Under the pieces are notes generated by a model that saw only the letters and a program-made list of their open reading frames with translations, searched no databases and was not told where the DNA came from. Positions 50,699 to 59,656 of a stretch of 64,000 nucleotides of DNA are shown piece by piece (the stretch's first letter is position 1; every line of letters begins with the position of its first letter). The stretch is taken from assembly GCA_963773585.1 (NCBI GenBank), contig CAVZBR010000004.1:1-64000 (forward strand). Direction: 5' to 3'. The DNA comes from CAVXJN01 sp963773585. Lineage in GTDB: Bacteria > Pseudomonadota > Gammaproteobacteria > JASBUN01. A program made the translations under genes and the position numbers.

Positions 50699-52113
50699 CC
50701 GCCGGTCAGCGAACCGGGTTGCACCGTGCGCCCGTTCAAAGTGAACCGGCCCTGCTCCATGTGCAGTTTCATGCGATAGACATCGTGGTCCAGCACAAAC
50801 CACTGTCGCGCCCGATCGGACGCCATACCCTGACGCACCCGCATACGCGCCATCGCCTCAATCTGCTCGTCGCTGTAACCACTGCCCAGGCTGGCAACTT
50901 CCTTGGCGATACTGCGTTTGGCGAGCGCCACCAGCAACGCTTCCGGAACCTCCAGATGGGCATCAGCCACCAGGGCCTGGCTCAACAACAGCGGATTTTG
51001 AAATACCGCCGGGTCAGCGGTGTCGATTGTCAGTCTCGCAGCACCCTTGGCGGTGCCTTGCGGACTGGCGATACTGAGGTCGGAAAGCTCCAGCACCGGG
51101 CCCTTCTTCAAGATATCCGGCAGCATGCCGAGCAGGGTCGCGCCGATCATCATGCCAGCCTGCTGCTCGGGAAGGTTTTTGCTCCGCGCGTCGGCGATCG
51201 TCCGTTCGAGTTTCGCCAAAGCCGCCGCATCCATGTTGCGCAGCGCCAAGACATAGCGCGCCGGTCCGAGCTGCAGATCGCCGGCGCTGATCTTTTCGGC
51301 GCTCATCGTGATCTCGGTGTTGACAGTCGACTGCTCGCCTTCCGCGCTGGAAGCCTGCAGTTCCATCTGAGTCAATGTGGTTTTCAGGGTGTCTCCGGTC
51401 TTCGGCGCAATTTCCACCGCGCCGACGGTCAATGAGAATGTACCCAGATCCAATCCCTCGATTCCCTGATGGGCATCGCTGTTCATTTTCAGATTACGCA
51501 CGCTGACGTCGGCCGTGGCGTCACTGACGTCGAGCCCGGGACTGACCATTTCGGTTTTTACGTGTTGAAAATCGTCGTCGAAGCTGACGTCTGCGTTCAG
51601 ACCGTGCCAATCGATGGTGCCATTGTCCGCCGAGGCCACGGTTTGCTCGGGGAGCGCGACATGGGTGGTGCCACTGCCGTCGAAATCGAATCGCGTGCGG
51701 ACCGCCAACTTGAGCCGGTCCTGCACGGCCTTGCAGTCGGGTCCCGCGACCAGCTCAGTGTCGATCACGGCCACGGAGGGTTTCGAGCCTTCGACTAGCG
51801 GCCAGGGTCCATGGTGGATGTGGTTGCGCACCGTGCAGCGCAACGGCGCCGGCTCGACGCCGGACTTGCGCTGATACTCCTGGTACTTACGCGCAATATC
51901 GCCCCTCAATTCGACGTCCATATCCGAGGTCGATTCCAACCAACCGCGATGCATCGTGATCACATCGACGTGAAAGACGCCGTTCTTGGATATTTCTGCA
52001 ACCAGCCGGTCGAGTCGCGCATCGGCCCAATAGCCGAACCCAAACGGCGCCGCCAATACCGCCAGCACCACCACAACCACCACAACCACCGCCACCAAAC
52101 TCCCTATTTTCAT
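50695..52113 (-). CDS. DUF945/YdgA-family protein
   Basis: A 472-residue protein with one N-terminal membrane helix dominated by valine (SLVAVVVVVVVVLAVLAAPFGFGYW) and a long periplasmic domain typical of the YdgA family (RGWLESTSDMDVEL, HHGPWPL, a late LEVPEALLVALAK repeat). YdgA-like proteins are of unknown function. ATG 52113 is supported by a GAGGAAGC ribosome site. It faces glk and is divergent from apaG across 265 gene-free bases with no promoter I could fix. Confidence 0.85.
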   Translation of the reverse strand: MKIGSLVAVVVVVVVVLAVLAAPFGFGYWADARLDRLVAEISKNGVFHVDVITMHRGWLESTSDMDVELRGDIARKYQEYQRKSGVEPAPLRCTVRNHIHHGPWPLVEGSKPSVAVIDTELVAGPDCKAVQDRLKLAVRTRFDFDGSGTTHVALPEQTVASADNGTIDWHGLNADVSFDDDFQHVKTEMVSPGLDVSDATADVSVRNLKMNSDAHQGIEGLDLGTFSLTVGAVEIAPKTGDTLKTTLTQMELQASSAEGEQSTVNTEITMSAEKISAGDLQLGPARYVLALRNMDAAALAKLERTIADARSKNLPEQQAGMMIGATLLGMLPDILKKGPVLELSDLSIASPQGTAKGAARLTIDTADPAVFQNPLLLSQALVADAHLEVPEALLVALAKRSIAKEVASLGSGYSDEQIEAMARMRVRQGMASDRARQWFVLDHDVYRMKLHMEQGRFTLNGRTVQPGSLTGG

Positions 52114-52378
52114 TGCTTCCTCGCCCCCACTTTTTTGCTCGTAATAACTGCAGTCCGTTGACTTTCCTACTGCGCACCCGCAGCCCCTGACAACGATTCC
52201 GGAATCATACAACGGGATCGACGGCGACAGGCGCTGCAACATTGATCTGCGACCGATTTCCCTGCTAAATTGCCGCCTTGCAAATTACTTAGCAACGGCC
52301 GCCGGAGCTGCGCATTGACCGCAGACGGCGACGTCAGCCCGAATCATCGGCTCGCACAGCCTGAAATTGAGCACAATC

Positions 52379-52762
52379 ATGACTGACAAGCCGGCGCACC
52401 ACATTCTGGTCCAGGTAGAGACCGCTTACGTCGAGGAGCAGTCCGACCCGGAAAACGACCGCTACGTGTTCGCCTACACGGTCACCATTCGCAATGATGG
52501 CGCCGTGCCCGCCAAGCTGCTCACCCGGCATTGGATCATCACGGATGCCAACGGCAAAACCCAGGAAGTTCGGGGCGAAGGAGTAGTCGGCGAACAACCG
52601 TACCTGAAGCCTGACGAAGGATTCCAGTACACCAGCGGCACGGTGATGGATACGCCTGTCGGGAGTATGCGCGGGACTTATCAGATGGTCGCGGACGACG
52701 GCGAACGCTTTGACGCCGAAATTCCCATGTTCACCCTTTCCATTCCGCGCATCCTGCATTGA
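52379..52762 (+). CDS. apaG: ApaG (Co2+/Mg2+ efflux-associated protein)
   Basis: A 127-residue fibronectin-III-like protein, close to E. coli ApaG throughout: ILVQVETAYVEEQSDPENDRYVFAYTVTIRN, HWIITDANG, GEGVVGEQPYLKPDEGFQYTSG. It affects divalent cation sensitivity, mechanism unknown. ATG 52379 matches the family start; an in-frame TTG at 52367 is less likely. Followed 45 bases later by apaH. Confidence 0.96.
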   Translation: MTDKPAHHILVQVETAYVEEQSDPENDRYVFAYTVTIRNDGAVPAKLLTRHWIITDANGKTQEVRGEGVVGEQPYLKPDEGFQYTSGTVMDTPVGSMRGTYQMVADDGERFDAEIPMFTLSIPRILH

Positions 52763-52807
52763 CCGCGGCAGGTCTCGCCGCCTGAACTGTTCGATATCGA
52801 GCGTGTT

Positions 52808-53638
52808 ATGTCTGTCTACGCAATCGGTGACTTGCAAGGTTGCCTGGACCAATTGCAAGCGCTGTTGGAACGGCTCGCATTCGACCCGGGCCGCGACCGT
52901 TTATGGTTCGCCGGTGACCTGGTAAGCCGCGGTCCGAAATCCCTGGAGGCGCTGCGCTATGTGCGCGCCCTGGGCGATGCCGCGGTCGTCGTGCTGGGCA
53001 ACCATGATCTCAATCTGTTGGCGGTCTCCGAAGGCAAGGGCCGCAATCAGAGTAAGAACCGGATCGAACCGGTGCTGGCAGCCCCAGACCGGGAAGAACT
53101 GCTGCATTGGCTGCGTCATCGGCCACTACTGCACTACGACCCACAGATGGGCTACGCCATGGTCCATGCCGGCCTGGCGCCACAGTGGAAGCTCCAGGAC
53201 GCGGTCGCTTGTGCGCGAGAAGTGGAAAGTTGCCTGCAAAGCGCAGACTACCGCGAATTGCTGGCCAACATGTACGGAAGCCAGCCAGACAAGTGGCACC
53301 CGGAACTAAGCGGCTGGGATCGGCTGCGCTTCAGCATCAACTGCTTCACCCGTTTGCGGTATTGCGCCGCCGACGGTCGCCTGGAACTGAGTGCCAAGGA
53401 TGCACCGGGCGCGCACCCGCCGGAACTGTATCCGTGGTTTCAGGCGCCGGGCCGCAGCAATGCCGAAACGCCTATCGTGTTCGGTCACTGGTCTACCCTC
53501 GGCGTCTATATCGGCGACAACGTCTTTGGCCTGGACAGCGGCTGCGTCTGGGGCGGGCGTCTCAGTGCATTGCGCCTCGATGCTTCCCTCGAACTGACCC
53601 ATGTCGACTGCCCGGCCCAATTGAAGCCGGGCAATTGA
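52808..53638 (+). CDS. apaH: Bis(5'-nucleosyl)-tetraphosphatase, symmetrical
   Basis: Splits Ap4A into two ADP and removes Np4 caps from RNA. The 276-residue metallophosphatase has YAIGDLQGCLDQL, FAGDLVSRGP, VLGNHDLNLLA and MVHAGLAPQWKL, the four metal/catalytic blocks. It faces folA with 5 bases between stops. apaG-apaH-folA clustering is common in gammaproteobacteria. Confidence 0.97.
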   Translation: MSVYAIGDLQGCLDQLQALLERLAFDPGRDRLWFAGDLVSRGPKSLEALRYVRALGDAAVVVLGNHDLNLLAVSEGKGRNQSKNRIEPVLAAPDREELLHWLRHRPLLHYDPQMGYAMVHAGLAPQWKLQDAVACAREVESCLQSADYRELLANMYGSQPDKWHPELSGWDRLRFSINCFTRLRYCAADGRLELSAKDAPGAHPPELYPWFQAPGRSNAETPIVFGHWSTLGVYIGDNVFGLDSGCVWGGRLSALRLDASLELTHVDCPAQLKPGN

Positions 53639-53643
53639 GTCGA

Positions 53644-54144
53644 TCAGACGCGTTCGTAGATGACGAAGCTGTAAGCCTGCTCGTTACGTTCGTCGGGCTG
53701 ATGATCGCTGCGCTCGATTTCGCGCCAACGGCTCCAGTCCACTTGCGGAAAATACGCATCGCCCTCGACGCTGGCATGTATGCGGGTTACATACAACCGA
53801 TCGGCGCGCTCCAGCAGTTGCTCATAAAAGCTGGCGCCGCCGATGATCATGATCTCGCTTTCATTCGCCGCCAGTTCCAGGGCGCCGTCGATCGACGACA
53901 CGGTTTCGCACCCTTGGGCGCGATATCGTTCGTTGCGGCTGACGACGATATTCCGCCGTCCCGGTAGCGCCCGGCCGATGGATTCGAAGGTCTTGCGCCC
54001 CATCAGGATTGGCTTGCCCATGGTCGTTCGTTTGAAGTGCTGCAGGTCTGCGGGCAGCCGCCACGGCAGGCCATTGTCTCGACCGATTACGCCGTTCTCG
54101 GCGATCGCCACCACCAACGAAATCCTGGTACCGTACTCATCCAT
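53644..54144 (-). CDS. folA: Dihydrofolate reductase
   Basis: Reduces dihydrofolate to tetrahydrofolate with NADPH, regenerating the cofactor consumed by ThyA. The 166-residue protein shows VVAIAENGVIGRDNGLPWRLPADLQHFK (with the active-site acidic residue), MGRKTFESIG and the IIGGASFYEQLL nucleotide loop. It lies 39 bases after thyA in the same direction, forming lgt-thyA-folA. Confidence 0.97.
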   Translation of the reverse strand: MDEYGTRISLVVAIAENGVIGRDNGLPWRLPADLQHFKRTTMGKPILMGRKTFESIGRALPGRRNIVVSRNERYRAQGCETVSSIDGALELAANESEIMIIGGASFYEQLLERADRLYVTRIHASVEGDAYFPQVDWSRWREIERSDHQPDERNEQAYSFVIYERV

Positions 54145-54183
54145 GGCGTTGCCCGTGTCTGTTGCCTGTGTCCGTTGCCCGGC

Positions 54184-54978
54184 TCAAACCGCCACCGGCG
54201 CTTTGATGTGGGGATGTGACTCATACCTGGACAGCTGGAAGTCTTCGAACCGGAAATCGAACAGAGATTTCACGTCCGGATTCAGGCGCATTGTGGGCAG
54301 GGCGTGGGGTTTGCGCGACAGCTGAAGCTGCGCTTGTTCGAGATGATTGTTGTACAAATGCGCATCGCCGAGTGTATGCACGAAATCGCCGGGCGTGAAG
54401 CCGTTCACTTGCGCGAACATCATGGTCAACAACGCATAGGACGCGATATTGAACGGAACGCCCAGAAAAATATCGGCGCTGCGCTGATAGAGCTGACATG
54501 ATAATCGGCCGTCGGCGACGTAGAACTGAAAAAAGGCATGGCACGGCGGCAAAGCCATGCGTTCGATTTCTGCAACGTTCCAGGCGCTGACGATCATACG
54601 CCGGGAATCGGGATTTTCGCGCAACTGCGCGAGGACCGTTTCGATCTGATCGATATGACGGCCGTCGGGCGTCGGCCAGGACCGCCACTGGTGACCATAG
54701 ACCGGGCCGAGTTCACCATTCTCGTCCGCCCATTCGTCCCAGATGCTGACCCCATGTTCGTGCAGGTAGGCCACGTTGGTATCGCCGCGCAAGAACCACA
54801 GCAACTCATGGATGATGGAACGCAAGTGCAGTTTCTTGGTGGTCACCAGCGGGAAACCGGCACTGAGATCGAAGCGCATCTGATAACCGAAGATGCTACG
54901 GGTGCCGGTGCCGGTGCGATCCTCTTTGTGCACACCGTGCTCAAGCACATGGCGCATCAGATCCAGGTACTGTTTCAT
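54184..54978 (-). CDS. thyA: Thymidylate synthase
   Basis: Converts dUMP to dTMP using methylene-tetrahydrofolate. The 264-residue protein equals E. coli ThyA in length. It starts MKQYLDLMRHVLEHG and has the nucleophile in LPPCHAFFQFYV, RRMIVSAWNV and the dUMP-binding QLYQRSADIFLGVPFNIASYALL. ATG 54978 shares one base with the lgt TAA (TAATG), a sign of coupling. The frame is open upstream but unrelated. Confidence 0.97.
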   Translation of the reverse strand: MKQYLDLMRHVLEHGVHKEDRTGTGTRSIFGYQMRFDLSAGFPLVTTKKLHLRSIIHELLWFLRGDTNVAYLHEHGVSIWDEWADENGELGPVYGHQWRSWPTPDGRHIDQIETVLAQLRENPDSRRMIVSAWNVAEIERMALPPCHAFFQFYVADGRLSCQLYQRSADIFLGVPFNIASYALLTMMFAQVNGFTPGDFVHTLGDAHLYNNHLEQAQLQLSRKPHALPTMRLNPDVKSLFDFRFEDFQLSRYESHPHIKAPVAV

Positions 54979-55793
54979 TATCCAACCTCGGAAGGACCGC
55001 CATTGCGGGCGCCGTCGGTAATGCGTTGTCGATGATAAGCCCACCAGATCAGTGCCAGTCCCGCGGCAATCATCGGCAGCGACAACACCTGCCCCATGGT
55101 CACCCAACCGAACGCAAGGTAGCCAAGTTCGGCATCCGGAGTGCGGACGAACTCGATCAGGAATCGAAAAATTCCGTAGCACATCAGGAAAAGTCCGGAC
55201 ACGGATGCGGCAGGCCGGGGGCGGGACGAGAACAGCCATAGAATCGCAAACAACACCAAACCTTCCAGAAAGGCCTCATAGAGTTGCGATGGATGATAGG
55301 CGGGACCGCCGGGATACATCGCCATGCCCCACGGCACGTCGGTTTGTTTTCCCCACAATTCGCCGTTGATGAAATTGCCAATGCGTCCCGCGCCGAGTCC
55401 CAGCGGACAAAGCGGAGCGACGAAATCCGCCACTTGGAAAAAGGTCTTGCCTCGGGAATGGCCGAACCACCACATGGCGATGATGACGCCCAACAAGCCG
55501 CCGTGGAACGACATCCCGCCCTTCCAGATTTCCCAGAAATGAAGACTGTCGCCCGGGCTGAACGGCGCATAGAACAACATGTAGCCGATCCGGCCACCCA
55601 GAATGACGCCCAACGCGCAATAAAACAGCAGGTCGCCGACCATCGCCGGGTTCCAGTCCGGCCGCTGGTTGGCGCGCCGCGTACCCAGCCACCAGCCCAG
55701 AGCGAAACCAACCAGGTACATGATGCCGTACCAATGTACTTTCAGCGGACCCAGTGTAAGGGCGATCGGATCGATGTGCGGGTATAGCAGCAT
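54978..55793 (-). CDS. lgt: Prolipoprotein diacylglyceryl transferase
   Basis: First enzyme of lipoprotein maturation; it moves diacylglycerol from phosphatidylglycerol to the lipobox cysteine in the inner membrane. The 271-residue protein has about seven membrane helices, MSFHGGLLGVI (essential His), and the Lgt signature GLGAGRIGNFINGELWG. Lipoproteins in this window (LolB, RlpA, the TPR protein) are its predicted substrates. lgt-thyA order is conserved. Confidence 0.97.
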   Translation of the reverse strand: MLLYPHIDPIALTLGPLKVHWYGIMYLVGFALGWWLGTRRANQRPDWNPAMVGDLLFYCALGVILGGRIGYMLFYAPFSPGDSLHFWEIWKGGMSFHGGLLGVIIAMWWFGHSRGKTFFQVADFVAPLCPLGLGAGRIGNFINGELWGKQTDVPWGMAMYPGGPAYHPSQLYEAFLEGLVLFAILWLFSSRPRPAASVSGLFLMCYGIFRFLIEFVRTPDAELGYLAFGWVTMGQVLSLPMIAAGLALIWWAYHRQRITDGARNGGPSEVG

Positions 55794-55865
55794 GGCGTTA
55801 TGTTATCACGCAGTGTGGTGCCGGAGCCTAGTACCTAACGACCAAATCCCATCGACGCCGACGCA

Positions 55866-57068
55866 TCAAGCCGGCAGTACGCGGCAGAACAGCGCCTTCA
55901 GATATTCAGTTTCCGGAATCGCAGGGTGGATCGGATGATCGGGCCCCTGAAACCCTTGCTCGAGGATCGAAAGGTGGCGATCCAGATGGCGCGCGGCGCG
56001 CTGCAGCGTGCTGCGAAGATGGGTCGCCGGAAAATGATACGAACAGGAGGCCGAGACCAGTATCCCGTCTTTCGCCAGGACCCGGATGGCCAGCTCGTTC
56101 AACCGTCGATACGCTTCGGCGCCTTCCCGGGCATCCTTACGCCGCTTGATGAATGCCGGCGGATCCAGAATCACGACGTCGAACTGCTCACGCGCATCGC
56201 GCAATGCACGTAACGACTCGAATGCATCGCCGGTCAATGTGCTCAAGCGAGCACCGACATGGTTGCGCGCCGCATTTTCCGTCGCCCGCTGCAACGCGCC
56301 GGCGGAGCTGTCAAGGCACACCACCTGCGTGGCGCCGGCCACCGCGGCTTGCACGCCCCAGGCGCCGACATAGCTGAACACGTCCAGCACCCGCGACCCA
56401 TGCACATAACGTCCGAGCCGGGCACGGTTGTCGCGGTGATCGTAGAACCAACCGGTCTTCTGCCCGCCCTGCAGGTCGACGTCGAACCAGCAACCGTTTT
56501 CCTGCACCTGTGCCTGCTCTGGCAGGTCGCCCGATGCGACCTCGGTATAGCGCTCGAGGCCTTCCAGATCCCGCAGCGCACCGTCGTTGCGCAGCAGCAC
56601 CGCGGCCGGTTGCACGACTTTATGCAACGCTGCCACGATTTCATTGCGCAGTACTTCCATGCCCGCGGTGGTAATCTGCACCACCAGCAAATCCGCGTAG
56701 CGATCCACCACGAGCCCTGGCAGGCCATCGGTCTCGCCATAGACCAAGCGGTAATAAGGTGCCGAGAACAGCCGCTGCCGCAGCGACAACGCCACCTTGA
56801 TCCGGTGCACCAGCAGCGAAGCGCTGAACGGGTGACGCGGGTCGCGGCTCACCAGCCTCGCACAGATCAAGGAATGGGGATTCACATAACCGGTTCCGAG
56901 CACCTTGCCACCGGCGTCCTGGATTTCGACTGCGGCGCCGGGTTCGAAACCATCCAAAGGCGTTGCCCGGGGATCGATCTCGTTGCTGAAAACCCAGACA
57001 TGGCCGGCACGCAAGCGTCGCTCTTCGTTCTTCTTCAAGCGCAATGGAGGAAAGGTGCAGATAGTCAT
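55866..57068 (-). CDS. rlmI: 23S rRNA (cytosine-1962-C5)-methyltransferase
   Basis: SAM-dependent m5C methylase of the RlmI/YccW type. The 400-residue protein has an N-terminal PUA domain (HVWVFSNEIDP, GYVNPHSLICARLVSRD), an EEHEE-like middle domain, and a Rossmann methylase with LDVFSYVGAWGVQAAVAGA, VILDPPAFIK and the cysteine motif SASCSYHF. It ends 72 bases before the lgt start on the same strand. Confidence 0.93.
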   Translation of the reverse strand: MTICTFPPLRLKKNEERRLRAGHVWVFSNEIDPRATPLDGFEPGAAVEIQDAGGKVLGTGYVNPHSLICARLVSRDPRHPFSASLLVHRIKVALSLRQRLFSAPYYRLVYGETDGLPGLVVDRYADLLVVQITTAGMEVLRNEIVAALHKVVQPAAVLLRNDGALRDLEGLERYTEVASGDLPEQAQVQENGCWFDVDLQGGQKTGWFYDHRDNRARLGRYVHGSRVLDVFSYVGAWGVQAAVAGATQVVCLDSSAGALQRATENAARNHVGARLSTLTGDAFESLRALRDAREQFDVVILDPPAFIKRRKDAREGAEAYRRLNELAIRVLAKDGILVSASCSYHFPATHLRSTLQRAARHLDRHLSILEQGFQGPDHPIHPAIPETEYLKALFCRVLPA

Positions 57069-57309
57069 CGTTGCCCTGGGGTCGAGTGGGATCGGGTGGG
57101 GCCGCTACGGGCGCGCAGCGATCACAGCGTAAAGCAAGCGAACCAGAAAACAACCCCTCGTGCGTGGTTTGATCGCGGCAAGCAGTGCGGGCCCGAGGGA
57201 AGCCACACACGCAAAATTACCGGAACCTGAATACGCCCACCGCCGAAGTCGATCCATGCGTCGACTCGGGCGCCGACACGGGCGACATGCCGACGAGGCT
57301 GCGCTAATC

Positions 57310-57471
57310 TAGGAGCCTGTACAAGTACGCGTCGCGAGGCACGTGGGGTTTAGAGGCCAAATCTTCGATGGTCCGAGGAACATAGTGGGCACTCTGTGAC
57401 GAGAAGGATCGGAAATTTGGCCCGAAAGAATACCGCCGCAGTAGCGTCATGATTACTCGGACAGGCTCCTA
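57310..57471. mobile_element. MITE-like foldback element (162 bp)
   Basis: The left end TAGGAGCCTGT (57310-57320) is the exact reverse complement of the right end ACAGGCTCCTA (57461-57471), and partial matching continues inward (next bases ACAAGTA against CCGAGTA). A second inverted pair, GGCCAAAT (57355-57362) and ATTTGGCC (57415-57422), is nested inside, so most of the element folds on itself. Both ends carry TA, compatible with a TA target duplication as in the Tc1/mariner-IS630 group. It encodes no protein. Confidence 0.6.
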
Positions 57472-57472
57472 C

Positions 57473-57486
57473 GGCCTGTACAGGCC
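57473..57486. repeat. 14-bp perfect palindrome
   Basis: GGCCTGTACAGGCC, immediately next to the foldback element and 86 bases upstream of the YyaL-type gene. It could be an operator or the footprint of another element end, since it repeats the CCTGT core of the element terminus. Confidence 0.5.
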
Positions 57487-57571
57487 CTCGTAACTCCTAA
57501 GAACGCCGGGCCGCGCGCGACCGCGCACAGCGACATCCAGCGGCATTCCCACGAGACAACTGAAGGCAGGC

Positions 57572-59656
57572 ATGATCAACGAATCAACCAACGCGCTCAT
57601 CGACGAGACGAGCCCCTATTTACTGCAACACGCACACAATCCGGTGCAGTGGTATCCCTGGGGCGACGAGGCGCTGCAGCGCGCCCAGCGCGAAGACAAA
57701 CCCATTCTGTTGTCGATCGGTTATTCCGCTTGTCATTGGTGTCACGTCATGGCGCACGAGTCGTTCGAAGATGCGGAAACCGCCGCCCTCATGAACGAAT
57801 TGTTCGTGAATATCAAAGTGGATCGGGAAGAACGACCGGACCTGGACAAGATTTACCAGAAGGCCCATCAATTGCTGGCACGGCGCCCGGGCGGTTGGCC
57901 GCTCACCATGTTTCTGATGCCTGACGATCGGATGCCTTTTTTCGGCGGAACCTATTTTCCCAAGGAATCGCGCCACCAACTGCCTGCGTTTTGCGACTTG
58001 CTACGGCGCGTGGACGAGGTGTACCACAGTCACCGCGACGAGCTGCGACAACAGAACCAATCCCTGGCAGAGGCGCTGCTGGCCGTGGATCCGCAAAGTG
58101 CCGCGCAGTCCGGTGACCTTAATCCCGCACCATTGGATAGCGCCCGCATGCAATTGATCGGCAGTGTCGATTGGCAACACGGCGGCTTCGGTCGGGCTCC
58201 AAAGTTTCCGCACACCAGTAGTATCGAGCGACTGCTTCGTCATTGGGCGGCGAGCGGCGGCAAGGACCAGCGCAGCCTCGAGGCCGTTCGCTGGTGTTTG
58301 ACGCGCATGGGCCTGGGTGGAGTCAACGACCAGCTCGGCGGCGGATTTTGCCGCTATTCCGTCGACGACCTCTGGATGATCCCCCATTTCGAAAAAATGC
58401 TTTATGACAATGGCCCGTTACTGGCGCTGTACGCCCAAACCTACGCAGCCACAGGCGAGCGACTCTACGCTGACATTGCAATCCAGACCGCGCAGTGGGC
58501 GATGCTGGAAATGCAATCTCCGGAAGGCGGATTTTACTCGAGCCTGGACGCAGATTCAGAAGGAGAGGAAGGAAAATTCTACGTCTGGACCCCGGACGAA
58601 GTGCGCGCGCTGCTGGAACCCGAGGAGTACGAAGTTGTGGCGCGGCGTTATGGACTCGACCGCAAACCGAATTTCGAGGGCCAGTGGCACTTGCACGTAT
58701 TTGTCGAGTGGCAGGCGCTGGCCGACGAGCGCGGCGAAGACGAATCGCGGTTACGGGAATTGGTCGAATCAGCTAAGCAGAAGCTGCTGGCTGCACGTGC
58801 GCAGCGGGTCGCGCCCGGGCGCGACGACAAGGTGCTGACGTCGTGGAACGCCTTGATGATGCGCGGCCTGGCGGTGGCGGCGCGCCATCTGCAGCGCGAC
58901 GATTTCATCCACGCAGCGCAACGGGCCCTTGATTTCGTCCGCACCACGTTGTGGCGCGACGGCCGCCTGCTTGCCACGTACAAGGACGGCCGAGCCCATC
59001 TCGCCGCCTATCTGGACGATTACGTATTCCTGATCGACGCAATCCTGGAACTGAACCAGGCGCGATGGCGCGATGGCGATCTGGACTTTGCGCTGCAATT
59101 GGCTGACGTGGTGCTTGCGCATTTCGAAGACAAGCAGGACGGAGGCTTTTACTTCACTGCCGATGACCATGAACGCCTCATCGAACGCCCGAAACCATTT
59201 GGAGACGAGTCCACACCCGCTGGAAACGGCGTAGCGGCCACCGTGTTCGGACGGTTGGGCCATCTACTCGGCGAAACGCGCTATCTCGACGCCTGTACAC
59301 GAGCATTGCGTGCGGGTTGGAACGCAATTGAACAGTTGCCCTACGCCCACTGCGCCATGTTGCAGGCGTTGGAAGAAACGCTCTATCCGCCTACCGTGGT
59401 GATCTTGCGCGGTACGGCGCAAGAGCTGCAGAACTGGCAGCGGCGCTGCGCAGAACCTTATGCACCGCGCCGGCTGAGCTTCGCCATCCCCGACGCCGCC
59501 CACCAACTACCGGGGCTGCTGCGCGAACGCACGCCACCCAAAGACGGCGTGCTCGCCTACGTTTGCGAAGGCACGAGCTGCCAGGCGCCGACTGCGTCCC
59601 TCGAATCGTTGCAGGCTCAATTGCAAAGCAGCGAATCGCGTGCCGATGATCGGTGA
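57572..59656 (+). CDS. YyaL-type protein: thioredoxin domain plus glycosidase-like barrel (DUF255)
   Basis: A 694-residue protein. The N-terminal thioredoxin-like domain (about 1-170) has the redox motif CHWCHVM and the DUF255 hallmark NPVQWYPWGDEAL. The rest (about 200-690) is an alpha/alpha six-hairpin barrel like AGE/glucosaminidase-type enzymes (GRAPKFPHTSSIERLL, GGFYSSLDADSEGEEGKFYVWT). The family (YyaL, human SPATA20) is widespread but without a settled reaction. There is no signal peptide, so it is cytoplasmic. Overlaps or abuts the next gene. Confidence 0.88.
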   Translation: MINESTNALIDETSPYLLQHAHNPVQWYPWGDEALQRAQREDKPILLSIGYSACHWCHVMAHESFEDAETAALMNELFVNIKVDREERPDLDKIYQKAHQLLARRPGGWPLTMFLMPDDRMPFFGGTYFPKESRHQLPAFCDLLRRVDEVYHSHRDELRQQNQSLAEALLAVDPQSAAQSGDLNPAPLDSARMQLIGSVDWQHGGFGRAPKFPHTSSIERLLRHWAASGGKDQRSLEAVRWCLTRMGLGGVNDQLGGGFCRYSVDDLWMIPHFEKMLYDNGPLLALYAQTYAATGERLYADIAIQTAQWAMLEMQSPEGGFYSSLDADSEGEEGKFYVWTPDEVRALLEPEEYEVVARRYGLDRKPNFEGQWHLHVFVEWQALADERGEDESRLRELVESAKQKLLAARAQRVAPGRDDKVLTSWNALMMRGLAVAARHLQRDDFIHAAQRALDFVRTTLWRDGRLLATYKDGRAHLAAYLDDYVFLIDAILELNQARWRDGDLDFALQLADVVLAHFEDKQDGGFYFTADDHERLIERPKPFGDESTPAGNGVAATVFGRLGHLLGETRYLDACTRALRAGWNAIEQLPYAHCAMLQALEETLYPPTVVILRGTAQELQNWQRRCAEPYAPRRLSFAIPDAAHQLPGLLRERTPPKDGVLAYVCEGTSCQAPTASLESLQAQLQSSESRADDR

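Larger units (their letters stand above)
57069..57571. other. Gene-free interval with foldback element and palindrome
   Basis: About 500 bases between the divergent rlmI and the YyaL-type gene. I see no coding frame with family similarity. It contains a MITE-like element at 57310-57471, a 14-bp palindrome at 57473-57486, and otherwise the presumed promoters of the two flanking genes, which I could not place with confidence. Confidence 0.6.
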
